From positions 22,251,484-22,315,483 of the forward strand of contig CM043968.1 in assembly GCA_014529385.2 (NCBI GenBank): DNA of 64,000 bases. The letters are read 5' to 3'. The stretch is from Adiantum capillus-veneris (Eukaryota > Streptophyta > Polypodiopsida > Polypodiales > Pteridaceae). The translations under genes were made by a program, and so were the position numbers. The notes below the pieces were generated by a model. That model ran no database searches, was not told the origin of the DNA, and was given only the letters and a program-made list of their open reading frames with translations. Below, in pieces: positions 20,987-31,768 of this stretch. The stretch's first letter is position 1; each line of letters starts with the position of its first letter.

Positions 20987-21208
20987 GGATTCTTAAGCTC
21001 TCTCTCTCTCTCTTCTTAGAGAGGTAGGAAAATCCCATAAGTTTGAAGTTGTTGGGTAACTTCTGCTTGCAAGGCAGGGTTGCCCATAGCTTGTTGCAAC
21101 CTAGTAACAAAGATAGTTCACAAACATTGGGGCATCATCACTAGCACCTTCATGTGAAAAATCAAAATTGTCAATATTCATTCTACTCTCTTTATTAGTG
21201 TCAGCCAT
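20987..21208 (-). pseudogene. X gag N-terminus
   Basis: The start codon is at 21206-21208, reading MADTNKESRMNIDNFDFSHE on the minus strand, parallel to MADNNQESRINIDSFDFAHE of Y. A frameshift follows at about 21110. The piece ends at 20987, where Y is inserted. The remainder of this gag is at 10046 onward in the inverted segment. The leader 21209-21602 resembles 16906-17302 of Y. Confidence 0.8.
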
Positions 21209-21602
21209 GCTAACTAAACTTATGTATATGCTACTTTGTGCTTTGGTACCCTCAAAAACCTCAGTTGCTACTCTTCTTTACCTTTGAAAATTAGCTCTCA
21301 AGCAGCCACACCCGTGGTTTAGAGACTGGTGATTGCAAAGAGTAGTGGAGAGGGTTTAACATTTCTTGGTTGATTATGGTTCTTGTTGAGCTTGCTAGTA
21401 TCTCAATAATGGTTAAGCCAAAGGGAAGCCCATAAAGACTCCATTATTAAGTCTATAGTTCCCAAGGGTGTACCTCGAAATAAGTCCTTTTCAACCAAGT
21501 TAATAGATCCCTATCCCATTTACCCTCTTGGAATGAACATGTCCAACCTTTCATAGACAACTTAAGGACCTCTCTTCTTAAGCAAGAAAAGAGAAACCAA
21601 TA

Positions 21603-21614
21603 GCTCTAATACCA
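21603..21614 (-). other. X primer-binding site, one mismatch
   Basis: The minus strand reads TGGTATTAGAGC, the initiator tRNA-Met site with one C-to-T change, directly next to the X 5' LTR at 21616. Confidence 0.9.
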
Positions 21615-21615
21615 A

Positions 21616-22675
21616 TGTAACGGAAATGGACTATGAACATTGAGAATAGTGAAATCAAGAAAATTGCAGTGAGCATTTTTATGAGGATAGTTTGAGAAAA
21701 TAGAGAGAGAACTTGATTAGAGGTAGCAACATAACCATTATACCTAATTAACTTGGCATGAACAATACTTTGCAAGAGAGAGAATTAGAGAACTTGACAA
21801 TAGTTGATGACCGGATTTATGTGGAGCCGCACCTCCCTCCAAAAGGATTTTGTATTATAGCTTCTTCCATAAAGAGAGACTTAATACAATACAAGCTTTG
21901 TGTTCCTTGAGACCTTGATGGTGCAATGAAGATAGAGAGCTTCATGCATCACAATTATGTCCGTAACTTAGCTAAATGAAAGCATTAACTTGTCCCCAGC
22001 CTCAATCCCAAGACCTCAAACACCTTCGAAGGTGAAGAGAGCTAGCAGGGAATGAGGGTAGGGAAGAGGAATAAGAAGTATTCTTACGAGAAAGAAGTAG
22101 TGTCCTCTCATACCATTACTCATAGAGCTTAGCATAGCATAATAGCATAGCAATGGAGATGAAGAAGATGGCTAGCATAGCATTGAAGCATGGCTCTTGG
22201 TTGGATTTGCATTCCATAGCCAAGAGTTGTTGGTGTAGGCTCTCAATTTCTCAAGCTTGGAGAAGGAGATGGAGTTCTCACAAAGTGATAATGAGAGCAT
22301 GTGATTGTGTGTGTGCGAGAGAGCATCCTTGAATTTGATTGGACCCCTACAAACCTAGCCAATCACATGCTTAGGTGCATATCAAGCAACATAGGTAGTC
22401 TTTGGACAAGTGTCCTCCTTACCCTTTTGAGAGAGAGGGCTTGATAATGCCTAGATAATTATTTAATTAAACTAAATGCTCATTGGACCTCTCTCAAAGT
22501 CAACCAATAGGCTTTAGGCACGCTATGGGGGCAACCTAGCTAGGAGCTCGACATATGTCCCATATGCCTCTTTGAGCAAAGGGTGTCCCTTGAGAGAGGA
22601 GAAGGTCAATCTCTCTCATACCCTACTTGCAAGGCTCGCCCCCCTCATTGTAGGCCTTGGTTTGACTTGAAGCTC
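21616..22675 (-). repeat. X 5' LTR, truncated
   Basis: Read on the plus strand it starts TGTAACGGAAATGG and matches 3926-5030 closely, including the palindrome CACCTTCGAAGGTG at 22021-22034. Similarity stops near 22675 (TGACTTGAAGCTCTCT), so about 400 bp of this LTR, including its outer edge, are missing. The adjoining sequence is unrelated. Confidence 0.85.
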
Positions 22676-22714
22676 TCTCATTGACGCATTTGGCTCCTCT
22701 GCACGCTTTACAAA

Positions 22715-22775
22715 ACGTAAGCAATAACGTAGTGGTAAGAGATCGTGAGGTCAAATCCCACCCAGCACATACTTA
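22715..22775 (+). mobile_element. Possible tRNA-derived SINE fragment
   Basis: TAGTGGTAAGAG at 22730-22741 resembles an A box and GGTCAAATCCC at 22749-22759 a B box, but the spacing is shorter than usual. It could equally be a fragment of a decayed tRNA-like sequence. It lies at the edge between the truncated X LTR and the Helitron. Confidence 0.3.
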
Positions 22776-22950
22776 ATGGATCGAATGGCCCACATAGGTC
22801 CCGTCCAAAAAAGGAGGTGTCAAATAACAAGCCGAGAAGTGAAGCCAAACTTCAGAAGGGCCTGCCATGTGCCAGTGGCAAGATAATGTAAGTGATGGAA
22901 TGATCAGATCAATAACAATAGTTTGTCCCGCATGAGAATTCGTTTGCTCT

Positions 22951-23540
22951 TTAGTTGATCCAAATGTGATCCAACGTTGAGTAATTTATTGTTGTTGGTT
23001 CTTTGATTATTTGTGTGAATCCATACAGTGCCATGTAATGTTGTAGAGAGATATAGCAACTATTGCTATTGTTTGCATCTATATTGAAATCTCCTGCAAT
23101 AATGGTTTTTGTGGTCATATTCAATGCGTGCAAAATTTTATCCAGTGCTTGCCAAAGGGACGAGAGTTTCGATGAAGGATGTCTGTATAATGAAACGATG
23201 TTTAATTTCTTATTGCTTACAATAAACATGGTCAATGAAACAATTTTGATTCCGTCTAATGTTAATATATTTGTGTCAACAAAGCGATACTTATTCTTGT
23301 GCAGCACAAGAACACCTAATGGTCCTTCAGAGGATACACAATCAAATTCGGGAAATGTGTTTCTTGGTTTTTCTGTGTGTGTTTCTTGGATGCACAGAAT
23401 GTTTGATGACATAAGGCTCGTGTCTTTTATAATGTCACTGTAGTGCGCAGACATGGACACTGTGTTTATAGATTAAATAATGATATTGTTCTCTGCGTGG
23501 TCTCTTAAGTTTCTGTTTACGGTTTTCCATGTTGCTTCTT
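22951..23540 (-). pseudogene. Helentron endonuclease domain (exonuclease/endonuclease/phosphatase fold)
   Basis: A 169-residue frame carries the hallmarks of the AP-endonuclease-like fold: the metal-binding Glu in SNILCIQETHTEK, the D-x-N of TIIAGDFNIDANN and LDHIWIN, which holds the DH of the catalytic site. It stops directly after LDHIWIN, before the usual final S-D-H segment, so the domain is C-terminally truncated. The linker upstream (about 23461-23572) reads KTDKIVFQEIERQKQEATWK, continuous with the helicase end. In Helentrons this domain is fused C-terminal to the helicase; its role is presumed to be DNA nicking. Confidence 0.8.
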
Positions 23541-23572
23541 GTTTCTGGCGTTCTATTTCTTGAAACACTATC

Positions 23573-24884
23573 TTATCTGTTTTTATTTTCTTCAAAGTCA
23601 ATTCTGGAGAGGAGAAACAAGTTTTGAGGATTTTTAATGCGTGACAACGCTGTGTATATCAGTCCATGGCTTTTTATTTTTGAAGGGTCGAAGACCAATG
23701 TGTGAAGTGTTAATCCTTGAGATCTATGAATAGTTCGAGCTGATGCATGTTGAACACGATACTGTGTTCTTGATACGACATTCAACATATTTTTTCCAAC
23801 TTGGAACTCTTGTGATTTTTCTTATCAGAGTCCATTTTCTCGATATAAGATGTTGGTTCTCAAATCTTGTAAGTTGACCTACTCTAACGTTGTAAAACTC
23901 AATCCAAATTATTTTTTCGTTTGATGCCTGTGAATGGCTCTTGTAAAGTCCATCAGCTCCATTTACAAGCCCATATGTAATGTTTAAGTTTCCGGCGCAT
24001 AGTTCCACGACTAAGTTTGGTTTCAAATGCAAGGTTTTTTGCAACCCTCCACATTGTTTTGAATCTTCTGGAATCTTTACATATTTTTGGCAACTTTTCG
24101 ACTTTTTGTCAGTAGCTTCAAATATATCTGGTGTTCCTGGTGTGGCTTCAAATATGTACTTGTTATGCGCGTCTTTGCTTTTATTGTCGTAAAACAAATA
24201 AAAATAATTATTCAGTGGAGGTGGTTCACGGCAGAAAGAATCGTTTAAGTGTTTAATATCTTCCTCTGTGTGTTCACTTTTGCGTATACGATTTAAAATT
24301 TCAATGAATCTTATATTTTCTTGTCGCATTGGTTGTGTTAGTTCGTATTGCTTGATATGTGAGTTCCAAAATGAAATGAGCAATGTGTCGAGTATGTTTT
24401 TGTGGTATGAGAAGATCCAGCTTTCACGAACAGGACTTGCTTGACAAAGATCTCCACAAAGGATAATGTCTATGCCTGCAAATGGTTTATCATGTATTCT
24501 TTTTATAGCGCGGAGTCGTGCATCAGCTTGTTTGAACAGATTTCGTCCAACGAGGGAGATCTCATCAATAACCATTAACTATAAATTCGCATACTGTGAA
24601 GAGAGTTCATCTAATTTTTCCGCGCTCAACGAGGTTTGGTCACTCGCTATCAGTGGTAGACGAAGAGCAGAATGTATTGTGGTTCCACCAATATTAAATG
24701 CTGCTTTTCCAATGTATGCCATCAATAAAATTTTAGTAGATTCAATGTTTGTAGGCAATTTAAAATTGTAGTGCCGCAGCAAGCCTTGAACCAATAGCAA
24801 CAGTAAAAAAGTTTTACCAGTTCCAGCACCTCCGGTAAGAAACAGGTATATTGTTTTGTTTGGATCTGTTCGTTTTCTCAGCAT
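23573..24884 (-). pseudogene. Helitron helicase (Pif1-like, superfamily 1)
   Basis: A 5'-3' DNA helicase that would unwind the element during rolling-circle transposition. Motifs in order on the minus strand: Walker A LTGGAGTGKTF (24579-24884), motif Ia AYIGKAAFNIGGTTIHSALR, Walker B MVIDEISLVG, motif III IILCGDLCQASPVR, motif IV QYELTQPMRQ, NITYGLVNGADGLYK (the conserved GLVNG block), motif V ASARTIHRSQGLTLHTLVF and motif VI IYTALSRI. Three frames are needed (24579-24884, 23724-24575, 23573-23788). A stop at about 24577 and a shift near 23750 break it. Confidence 0.9.
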
Positions 24885-25567
24885 GATATCATCGAATAAA
24901 AGACGTTATCGGGTATTTAGCATTTGTAAGCCTTCGTTTAATTGTTTATTTGAAATTGCTATCAGCTTTGTTATTGCTAGTTTTCTGTTGTTGGTAGTGT
25001 TCAAGTCTGGAAGATTTGAAGTGATATTGTCGTGCATATTTTTTAGTGAAGAAGCAAAGGAGCATGATGTCGATGTTGTTGCAACTTGTGAGATATTATT
25101 TTTGTCTATAATATCTTTGTTAAATTTTTTCTCGTTGTAGGATACAAGATCTAGATGACGTTTATATATATCTGTCCATGTTTCAGAGCAATGAAGGTGT
25201 TGATTCTCGTCAGTGTTCCAAGGTAAATACAACAAGCATTGTTCTTGATAAAAGTTATTGGGATCTTTATGCTTGTCATATCGAACATAACAAATGATTC
25301 GGTTATCTTTCAACGAAAAAATTTTGTGTCCATAATTCTTGTAGCACGAGCAAAATTCTGCCAAGCAGATATTATGCAAGTACGTTGGTCTTTTGTTGTA
25401 TTTATCGATGATGTTTCAAAAAATATTTCCTAGCTATCTGGATCCAATTATTTTAGTGTTTCTTTTCGTTTTAAAATAAGCGAACGTTGGTCTGGAGGAT
25501 TTGTGTTGATGAAAACAAATTCTCTAGTAGAACTATGCAAAGGTGAAGACAAAACAATATAAGCAGC

Positions 25568-26344
25568 TTATTGTGCACTCAATTGTTGCATATTTAAAAT
25601 CGTATTTTTAATGCGCCGTAATCTTTCAATAGTGTTGGCATTATTTGTGATACAAATATCGATTTCAGCTTTAATAGCTGTTATCAATGTACTATCCATT
25701 TTTGTTATGTATGATGAGCAGTATGCAGCAGCACCATACGCATTCACTATGTATTGGATGTTGGTGTTAGCGTTCCATAATTCTGAAATTTTTGGATTGA
25801 AATTATTTGTAAAAATGTCTCTTGTTCTTCGTCTCATTAGCACGGTCGGTGTCACAATTTTTGATCGAATTGCTAATACGTAATCGTGGAAAGAAAGATC
25901 TAATTTTTCGAGCCAATTCTTGAAATCAGCTAGTAATTCATCGACTTTGGTTGTTTCGAGGATTTCTTTGATTCTCTTAAGATTTTTTTTGTGCTGTTTG
26001 TTATGTTTTTCTTCTTCTTGCAATGGTTTAAGTACACAAGTGTAAGGCATTGGGTATCGGGGGAAATCAAAACGACATCTTTTCTTTTTCAAGAAAGTTT
26101 TTCGATGTGCGTGTTGTTGAACGTCTCTCAAATTTTCCTGAAGAAGGTTCTTGTCAGTGCTAATGCATTTTTCAATGAATGTCGTTACACTATTTGTATT
26201 TGTATCAGTTAGCTGAGGTGCATTTTCAATCCATATTAGACCATGATCGTGTTGACTGCCACGACTTTGGAATTCGGTCACAAAAAAGTAATCTTTCACT
26301 TTTCCTCCTAGTATGTTGTTGTCTTTGTTGAGTAGTTTTTTCAA
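25568..26344 (-). pseudogene. Helitron Rep (HUH/Y2 endonuclease) core
   Basis: Rep nicks one strand at the element ends. This 258-residue frame has FVTEFQSRGSQHDHGLIWIE, the HUH metal-binding site, written H-D-H rather than His-hydrophobic-His. It also has the two-tyrosine motif in AAYCSSYITKMD (Y-x3-Y followed by K), the nucleophiles of Y2 Rep proteins. Between them is RRTRDIFTNNFNPKISELWN, a conserved Rep segment. The frame continues at 24906-25379 (MHNICLAEFCSCYKNYGHKI) toward the helicase, in a different frame. Confidence 0.85.
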
Positions 26345-26692
26345 ACTTCAAAATCTGTGTAAATAATATCTAGAACATGTAATCAGGTCCGATTGCACGA
26401 GACGTCTAATGTAAGAATTTTCTGTTTCGTTTTCATCTTTGGTTATGGGAGAGAGTTTTTCTAAACAATTAATTAGTTCTTTCCAGCGTCTCTCTGCATT
26501 CGAGAAAGTGACAAAAAAGGTAGGAGGACCTAGCTGTCTTATCGTCGCGAAGATATTTTTTTAATCTTTTGTTTATAATCTGGAGAAGTTCTCAAAACTT
26601 CATAATCTCTGTAACCTATCCTCGATCAAATAATTCTATCGACATTTGTATCGTGCAACACATCTCGGGCGTAAAGAACGGTCCCTTCGAGT

Positions 26693-28380
26693 TTAACCTT
26701 TCTTAGACGGACCCATATAGACGAAATAATTTGTTGTCGTTATTTTCACTACTTTAAAGAACAAGTTTTCTATATTCAATGCAAATCGTCTGTCCCCATG
26801 AAGTAATTCCCATTTTGCAATTTTATGATAGTTTTTAACTGCTACGTCGTGATACTTACGTGGTTCACCGAAGAATATCTTTGGAAAACCTAGTTCTTCA
26901 CAAAATGTGTCTTTTAGTAAACCAAGTGAATGATTTCCTTCACTAGGTGCAACGTGTAGAATCTTATCGATCAATGATTTGTTGTGCCGATGTGAACTGA
27001 TCAATGAGAATAGTGATAATTCTCATCGTCCTCGTCGTCATCATTGCGCCTTGCAAGACAAAATGAATGCGTCTTTTGCAAGAGGGTAATATGTCGTAAC
27101 TAATTCTCATTCAAGCTTATGTTCTCTTTCACGTAAAGATCGGAATGTAGAAGCTCTTTTAGCGCTTCAAGAGTGAGAAGTGGACGCACTAGTCCGCTCA
27201 AATAACAATGATTGTATTCTAGTTTTCTCTTTAAATCTACGAGAATCGAGTTTTCTTCATTAATGAATCGAGGCAAGCTTACTTGTGTTTCGGTAATGTT
27301 TTGCTAGCACATTCACAATACTTCCATGTAAACCGTATTGTCCGTCGTACGTTAACTCTCGTATTTTCGAGAGCAGTATTCGAGGTGCGATCAGTCTTTC
27401 TTCCAACTTATTTAGTTTTTGTACAATTTTGTTATTGTCGTTCAACCCGATTTCTTGTAAAGATTTATAAGTTATTGCTGGTTTTCTTCTCTTTCTTTTG
27501 CAAGCTTCACAAATTCGTGTGAAGGTGTCGCTAGCTTTCTTCTTTTTCGTCAACATTATCTGGTAACAAAAAAGCATTCTATTGCAATGCTCGCATAAGG
27601 TTGAAGGGGTATCCTGTATTTCTTTTAAATACATTTCCAAAGGTGTATCACTGAAACGCAATCTCTTTTTCGAGCAGGGTTTGTGTTCCTTGGGAGAAAT
27701 ATTTTGATGTGACTTTCTTAAGCATTTTACCTTTGTTATTATCGCTGTTTTTGTACAAAGTGTGTTGGTCTCTTGAGACAAATACGCTTCGGCGACACAT
27801 TTGTTATTGTCGTTAGGATATAAAACCAATAACGTACGAAGTTTTGAAACTTCAGAAGATGTCCAAATTTCAGATCTTTTCGACCCTGATACAGATTCGC
27901 GCATAGGATACACGTACAAAGTCCCATCGATGTCTGTGACCAATATTCGATGTTTCATACCGTTATGGTTGCATGCACCGACAATAAATTTCTTTCGCTT
28001 CTTATGCTCTCCACTTTGTAAAACCACCTCAATGCACAAGTGATTGGCTTCATTGAAAAGCTCGATTATCTGAATAGTTAGTGCCAAGGAATTACGAGAG
28101 GTTTTTAGCAACCTGTAGACTCTATCGTAAGTTATTTTGGTTATGCTATTGTTGTTTCCCACCATGAGAGAGTTTATTACATTTGTCGATGCGGTTTGTA
28201 GTTCTATTTGAAAGAGGGCATAAGCAGCTAAGTTTCTCAGAAGATCTGTCGGTGCAATTGTTGTTTTTGTAATATACTGGAAAATAGTGAATATATCAAC
28301 ATTCTAATTGTATGTACGCAAGAAATATTCATCGACGCCAAGTTCTTTTATATCGCGAATAGTGGAGATAGGAAATTTTG
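26693..28380 (-). pseudogene. Helitron Rep N-terminal region with zinc-binding cysteines
   Basis: Frame 27260-28165 starts before the first listed Met: coding character continues upstream to about 28380 with one TAG near 28302 (LGVDEYFLRTYN, stop, NVDIFTIFQYITKTT). It contains LCEHCNRMLFCYQI and RICEACKRKRRKP, paired CxxC motifs, then LNKLEERLIAPRILLSKIRE and YGLHGSIVNVLAKHYRNTS, as in the N-terminal DUF6570-like part of Helentron proteins. After a shift near 27262 it continues LPRFINEENSILVDLKRKLE. Frame 26693-27004 gives TFCEELGFPKIFFGEPRKYH, the segment that precedes the HUH motif. Confidence 0.7.
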
Positions 28381-28399
28381 AGTGAACTGAATGAGGAAA

Positions 28400-28559
28400 G
28401 AGAGAGAGAGAGAGAGGGGGGGGGGGGGTTTCTTATCCAGTTGTAGATAGAGAAAAGGGAAACGAGAGAAATCTGCAAACGACTGGAAGTAGTGAACCTC
28501 TATCTGCAATACTGTAACTAACAAACACAAGCAAGGGAGTCTTTATGAATAATACTGAA

Positions 28560-28616
<57 letters not shown>

Positions 28617-28657
28617 AAAAATCAAAACCAATTCGAAGGCTTTGATCTATGATTGCT

Positions 28658-28734
<77 letters not shown>

Positions 28735-28784
28735 CCAAGGCTGTTGGCTATTGGAGATAACCGGACTCTTTACATGTTCATATT

Positions 28785-28850
<66 letters not shown>
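28400..28850. repeat. Cluster of (GA)n, (TG)n and poly-G tracts
   Basis: (AG)n-(G)n at about 28403-28431, (GA)n at 28563-28614 and 28661-28733, and (TG)n-(AG)n at about 28785-28847. They lie between the Helitron Rep gene and the RPA-like gene. ORFs reading RERERE or SLSLSL through them are artefacts. Confidence 0.95.
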
Positions 28851-28851
<1 letters not shown>

Positions 28852-29112
28852 ACAACTGGGTCACTAACGACACGAGAAGCCTATGCACAATACTTAGAGA
28901 GAGAGAGACACTCGAGAAGGGAATCTTGAAAACGGTATGCAGGCACAATTGCAAGTCTTTTTACAAAGGTTTTTTTTTTTTACAAAGGTTTTTGTACAAG
29001 GCTTTTTTGGTGCATTCAAGACCATGAAAAGGAAAACTAAATCGAAACTCTCCAAGAGCTTTACCAGTATTATTTATATACAATGGTAATTTCTATTCTG
29101 TTTCCAAGACCT

Positions 29113-30985
29113 TTACCCTGGATAAAAAGCAGTCAGATTTCTTGCAAGGCTGATTTTGAACGTGCCAATGTGTGTTGTTGATGCCAAGATCTCCCTTGCA
29201 ACTATTGAACTTTTAGAATACAAGCTTTGAAAAGTCTTGCCCAAAGCCAAGACCTCATCAACAATGAGTCCAACCAGTTGTGCATGACAGGACCTTCGCT
29301 TGGCTTGATCTTCACTTGAAGCTTGGGAATCTCGTAGCTTGTGGTGATCTTTTGGCAAGTGACACAGAAAAGACCTTCCGTCGTTTTATGAACCTTGTTC
29401 GATTTGCAAATGGCACATAGTGTCTCTAGAAGAACACCATTTATATTAGAGAAACGCAAGACACCGAATACCTGCAGGTCAAAAGTGAGAACAAAGAATT
29501 ACAAAGGAAGTCAACACAGTTTCTAGGCAATCCAAGTTATCCAACATTACCTGTTTTTCGTAGCCGAGACTCTCAACCTGTGTCTTGTAAGTCTGTAAGA
29601 GATCAGATTGCAGACGCTTGCTATGAACAGGCACCAAGATCGTGAGATCCAAAACAGACAGCGTATTCTCACGGCCTAAGAAAGCTCCGACATTCCTTGC
29701 AACAAAAGTTTTCACTTCTCCATTGTCAGTATCCCTCTTGATAGACTTATACTTTTCTTTGCGGTCATTGACAAAAGTCAGTTGAAACAAGTACACGTTA
29801 AAAATCACGAAATCTTATGTACCCAAAGAAGTGCAAAGGATTTTAATGTAGGAGACTTACAGTTGCTCGATCTTTGGGTGTAGAACCATCAGCCACCAGT
29901 AGTTCTCCACGAGTGGAGTTGGCGTACATTTCAAAACTCTCTTAATAACAACAAAAGCAAGTGTACCCAAATAACTTTTTGCACCGCTTAGACCCGCACT
30001 TGCCGCCTCATCTAAGAAAAATCTTATCTTCGTTTTTGGATAAAAGCTCAAGCGAATTGGAAACGAAGCAATGCAAGTGACGATCGAGGTAGCATCCAAG
30101 TAAAGAGAGAGAGGTGACGTCCCACCGTCTGCCTTGTTCTTTGTTTTGATTGCAAAACCCTCTATCCGCACAAAGCTACCAACACTCAAAAAGGAAGCAA
30201 ATTGACTTATCAAAGATGAACCGACGACGACAGTATTGTGTTGGAGTTGTGCGAATCCACAAGATCAGCCTTGAAGAACTTCACAATCTTTGGATCGAAA
30301 AGCTTGAAAGTACCATGATTGTTTAGCACACACCCCTCAATTGCAAATCTAGGAGTGATGTCGGAGAGGTCAGTTATATGTAAAAAAGGCACATTATGCT
30401 CTTCAATAGAAGGTTCTTGTTGTGGAAAAGGGTTGGCTTTCACTTCATCTTCTTCAGTGTCAATTAAAGCATCTACAAAACAATACAGGAGAACATGATA
30501 AACGATTTATATTAAAAACAAGTATATGGTCAATTTTTTTTGGTTTTATATATACCATGTCTCTCGATCTTAACGAGAGCCATCTTTGCTTTTGGCACTT
30601 TCGAGCATCCAACTTGTGCACCTATTGAAAAAGAAAGGGACACTATAAAATGCAAAAGATAATCGAATCTCGTATACACTTTCTTCAGAAAAAAGTAGAA
30701 ATCAATGCACTGCAAGCTTGCACTTTGCCTCTCAAAAGAGATGGTTGGATAGCAAAGTTTGGTTCATTGTATACACTACGCTTGCGAGAAGTTGTCGGAG
30801 TGCTTGCAGATGACTCACTTGCATCAATGCATACACATTCACGTTTGGAAGTTCCACTTTTTGGATGTACAATACGTGCAAGAGCAACAATTTTTTTCGG
30901 CTCTACAAAACGAATATGTTCAAGTAAGAAGACCAAAAGCACAAAGAACACCGCAAGACCTATACTCCATACCGTCAATCTCCAT
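29113..30985 (-). pseudogene. RPA70-like ssDNA-binding protein gene, multi-exon, decayed
   Basis: Replication protein A-like proteins coat single-stranded DNA, and several plant Helitrons carry such genes. About six exons can be placed. Exon 1 (about 30690-30985) has PKKIVALARIVHPKSG. Exon 2 (about 30555-30620) follows acceptor TTTTTCAATAG and is followed by donor GTATAT. Exon 3 (about 30240-30470, after TTTTGTAG) has ITDLSDITPRFAIEGCVLNN and FKADLVDSH, OB-fold like. Exon 4 (about 29873-30240) has GSSLISQFASFLSVGSFVRI and, after a shift, NSTRGELLVADGSTPKDRAT, then donor GTAAGT. Exon 5 (about 29550-29800) ends VESLGYEKQ with donor GTAATG. Exon 6 (29113-29474) has LCAICKSNKVHKT and GLFCVTCQKI, the four-cysteine zinc finger of the RPA70 C-terminus. 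At least three frameshifts (near 30240, 29930 and 29290) suggest decay. Confidence 0.65.
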
Positions 30986-31587
30986 GCTTTGCACGCCACC
31001 ACGGCTATAGGCTATATTTCAACGCACTTACTTTATCTACATGACACAAGCAAATAAAAAAGATTGAGAACACTTCTGAACTATGATTCCAAACTAAACC
31101 TACAAAGAAGAGGGAGTCAGAAAAGGGGGGGAGAGGGGATTGCATCTTTCTGATACCACGTATCCCAAATAAACCATTGTCTTTTAAAGGGGCACAAGAA
31201 AGAGGGAAGGTGACATCCACACCCAATAAACAGAAGTGAAGAGAGTAGTGAAAAGGAGGAATGGCATTTTGAAGCAACAAGAAACTTTATTACATCGATT
31301 CAATATAGAATAGTGCCACTCGAGACAATAATGGAGAGAGCAGAAAAAGTGAATGTCATTTGTCTTTAGTAATGACAAGACATATTGTACCACCAACCCA
31401 TCGTAAAGCACGACTAAGTAAGAAAAACCAACGGCGCACAAATTGCATTTTTTCAAGCTCGAACGGAGTCAACAAGGGCAAAGAGAGAGAGAGAGAGAGA
31501 GAGAGTTGGGGAGAAGTGGGTAGAAGAGAGAGGGGGTAGAACAAGAGACGGCCAGTGCAAGATGCAAGGTTGCGAGGCTGAGGGGGG

Positions 31588-31638
<51 letters not shown>

Positions 31639-31719
31639 GGGGGAGAAAAAGGGAGAGGATAGGAAAGACCTAGCCGAGAGAAGATTTCACTTGCCATACA
31701 TATATATATAGACAGAGAG

Positions 31720-31768
<49 letters not shown>

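Larger units (their letters stand above)
3926..22675 (-). mobile_element. Outer Ty3/gypsy element X (nested, partly inverted, truncated)
   Basis: X runs on the minus strand. Its 3' LTR is 3926-5429, its pol remnant 5430-8408, its protease and gag are now inverted at 10046-11682, its gag N-terminus is 20987-21208, its primer-binding site 21603-21614 and its truncated 5' LTR 21616-22675. Element Y is inserted in its gag between the equivalents of 10046 and 20987, flanked by GGCCT on one side and GGATT on the other, a decayed 5-bp target duplication. Both X LTRs begin TGTAAC(A/G)GAAATGG when read on the plus strand, which separates them from the LTRs of Y and groups them as a pair. X is dead: it has frame breaks, an internal reverse-transcriptase deletion and a truncated 5' LTR. 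Confidence 0.85.
22951..28380 (-). mobile_element. Decayed Helentron-type Helitron (Rep-helicase-endonuclease)
   Basis: On the minus strand the order is an N-terminal region, HUH/Y2 replication initiator, Pif1-type helicase, then an apurinic-like endonuclease. This is the Helentron version of rolling-circle Helitrons. Coding frames are contiguous in meaning but split by stops and frameshifts: a TAG near 28302, shifts near 27262, 25380-25560, 24577, 23730 and 23572. I could not identify the 5' and 3' ends, so the true element may extend beyond these limits, probably including the RPA-like gene at 29113-30985. Confidence 0.85.

Noticed and set aside
22951-23460. A LINE endonuclease
   Set aside because: The domain follows directly after the Pif1 helicase on the same strand with a continuous linker and no reverse transcriptase nearby.
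28348-28929. ORFs reading SLSLSL or RERERE (also at 31356-31883, 40711-41735, 41901-42259, 54901-55188)
   Set aside because: They are translations of (GA)n, (CT)n, (GT)n or (TA)n microsatellites, present in several frames and on both strands.
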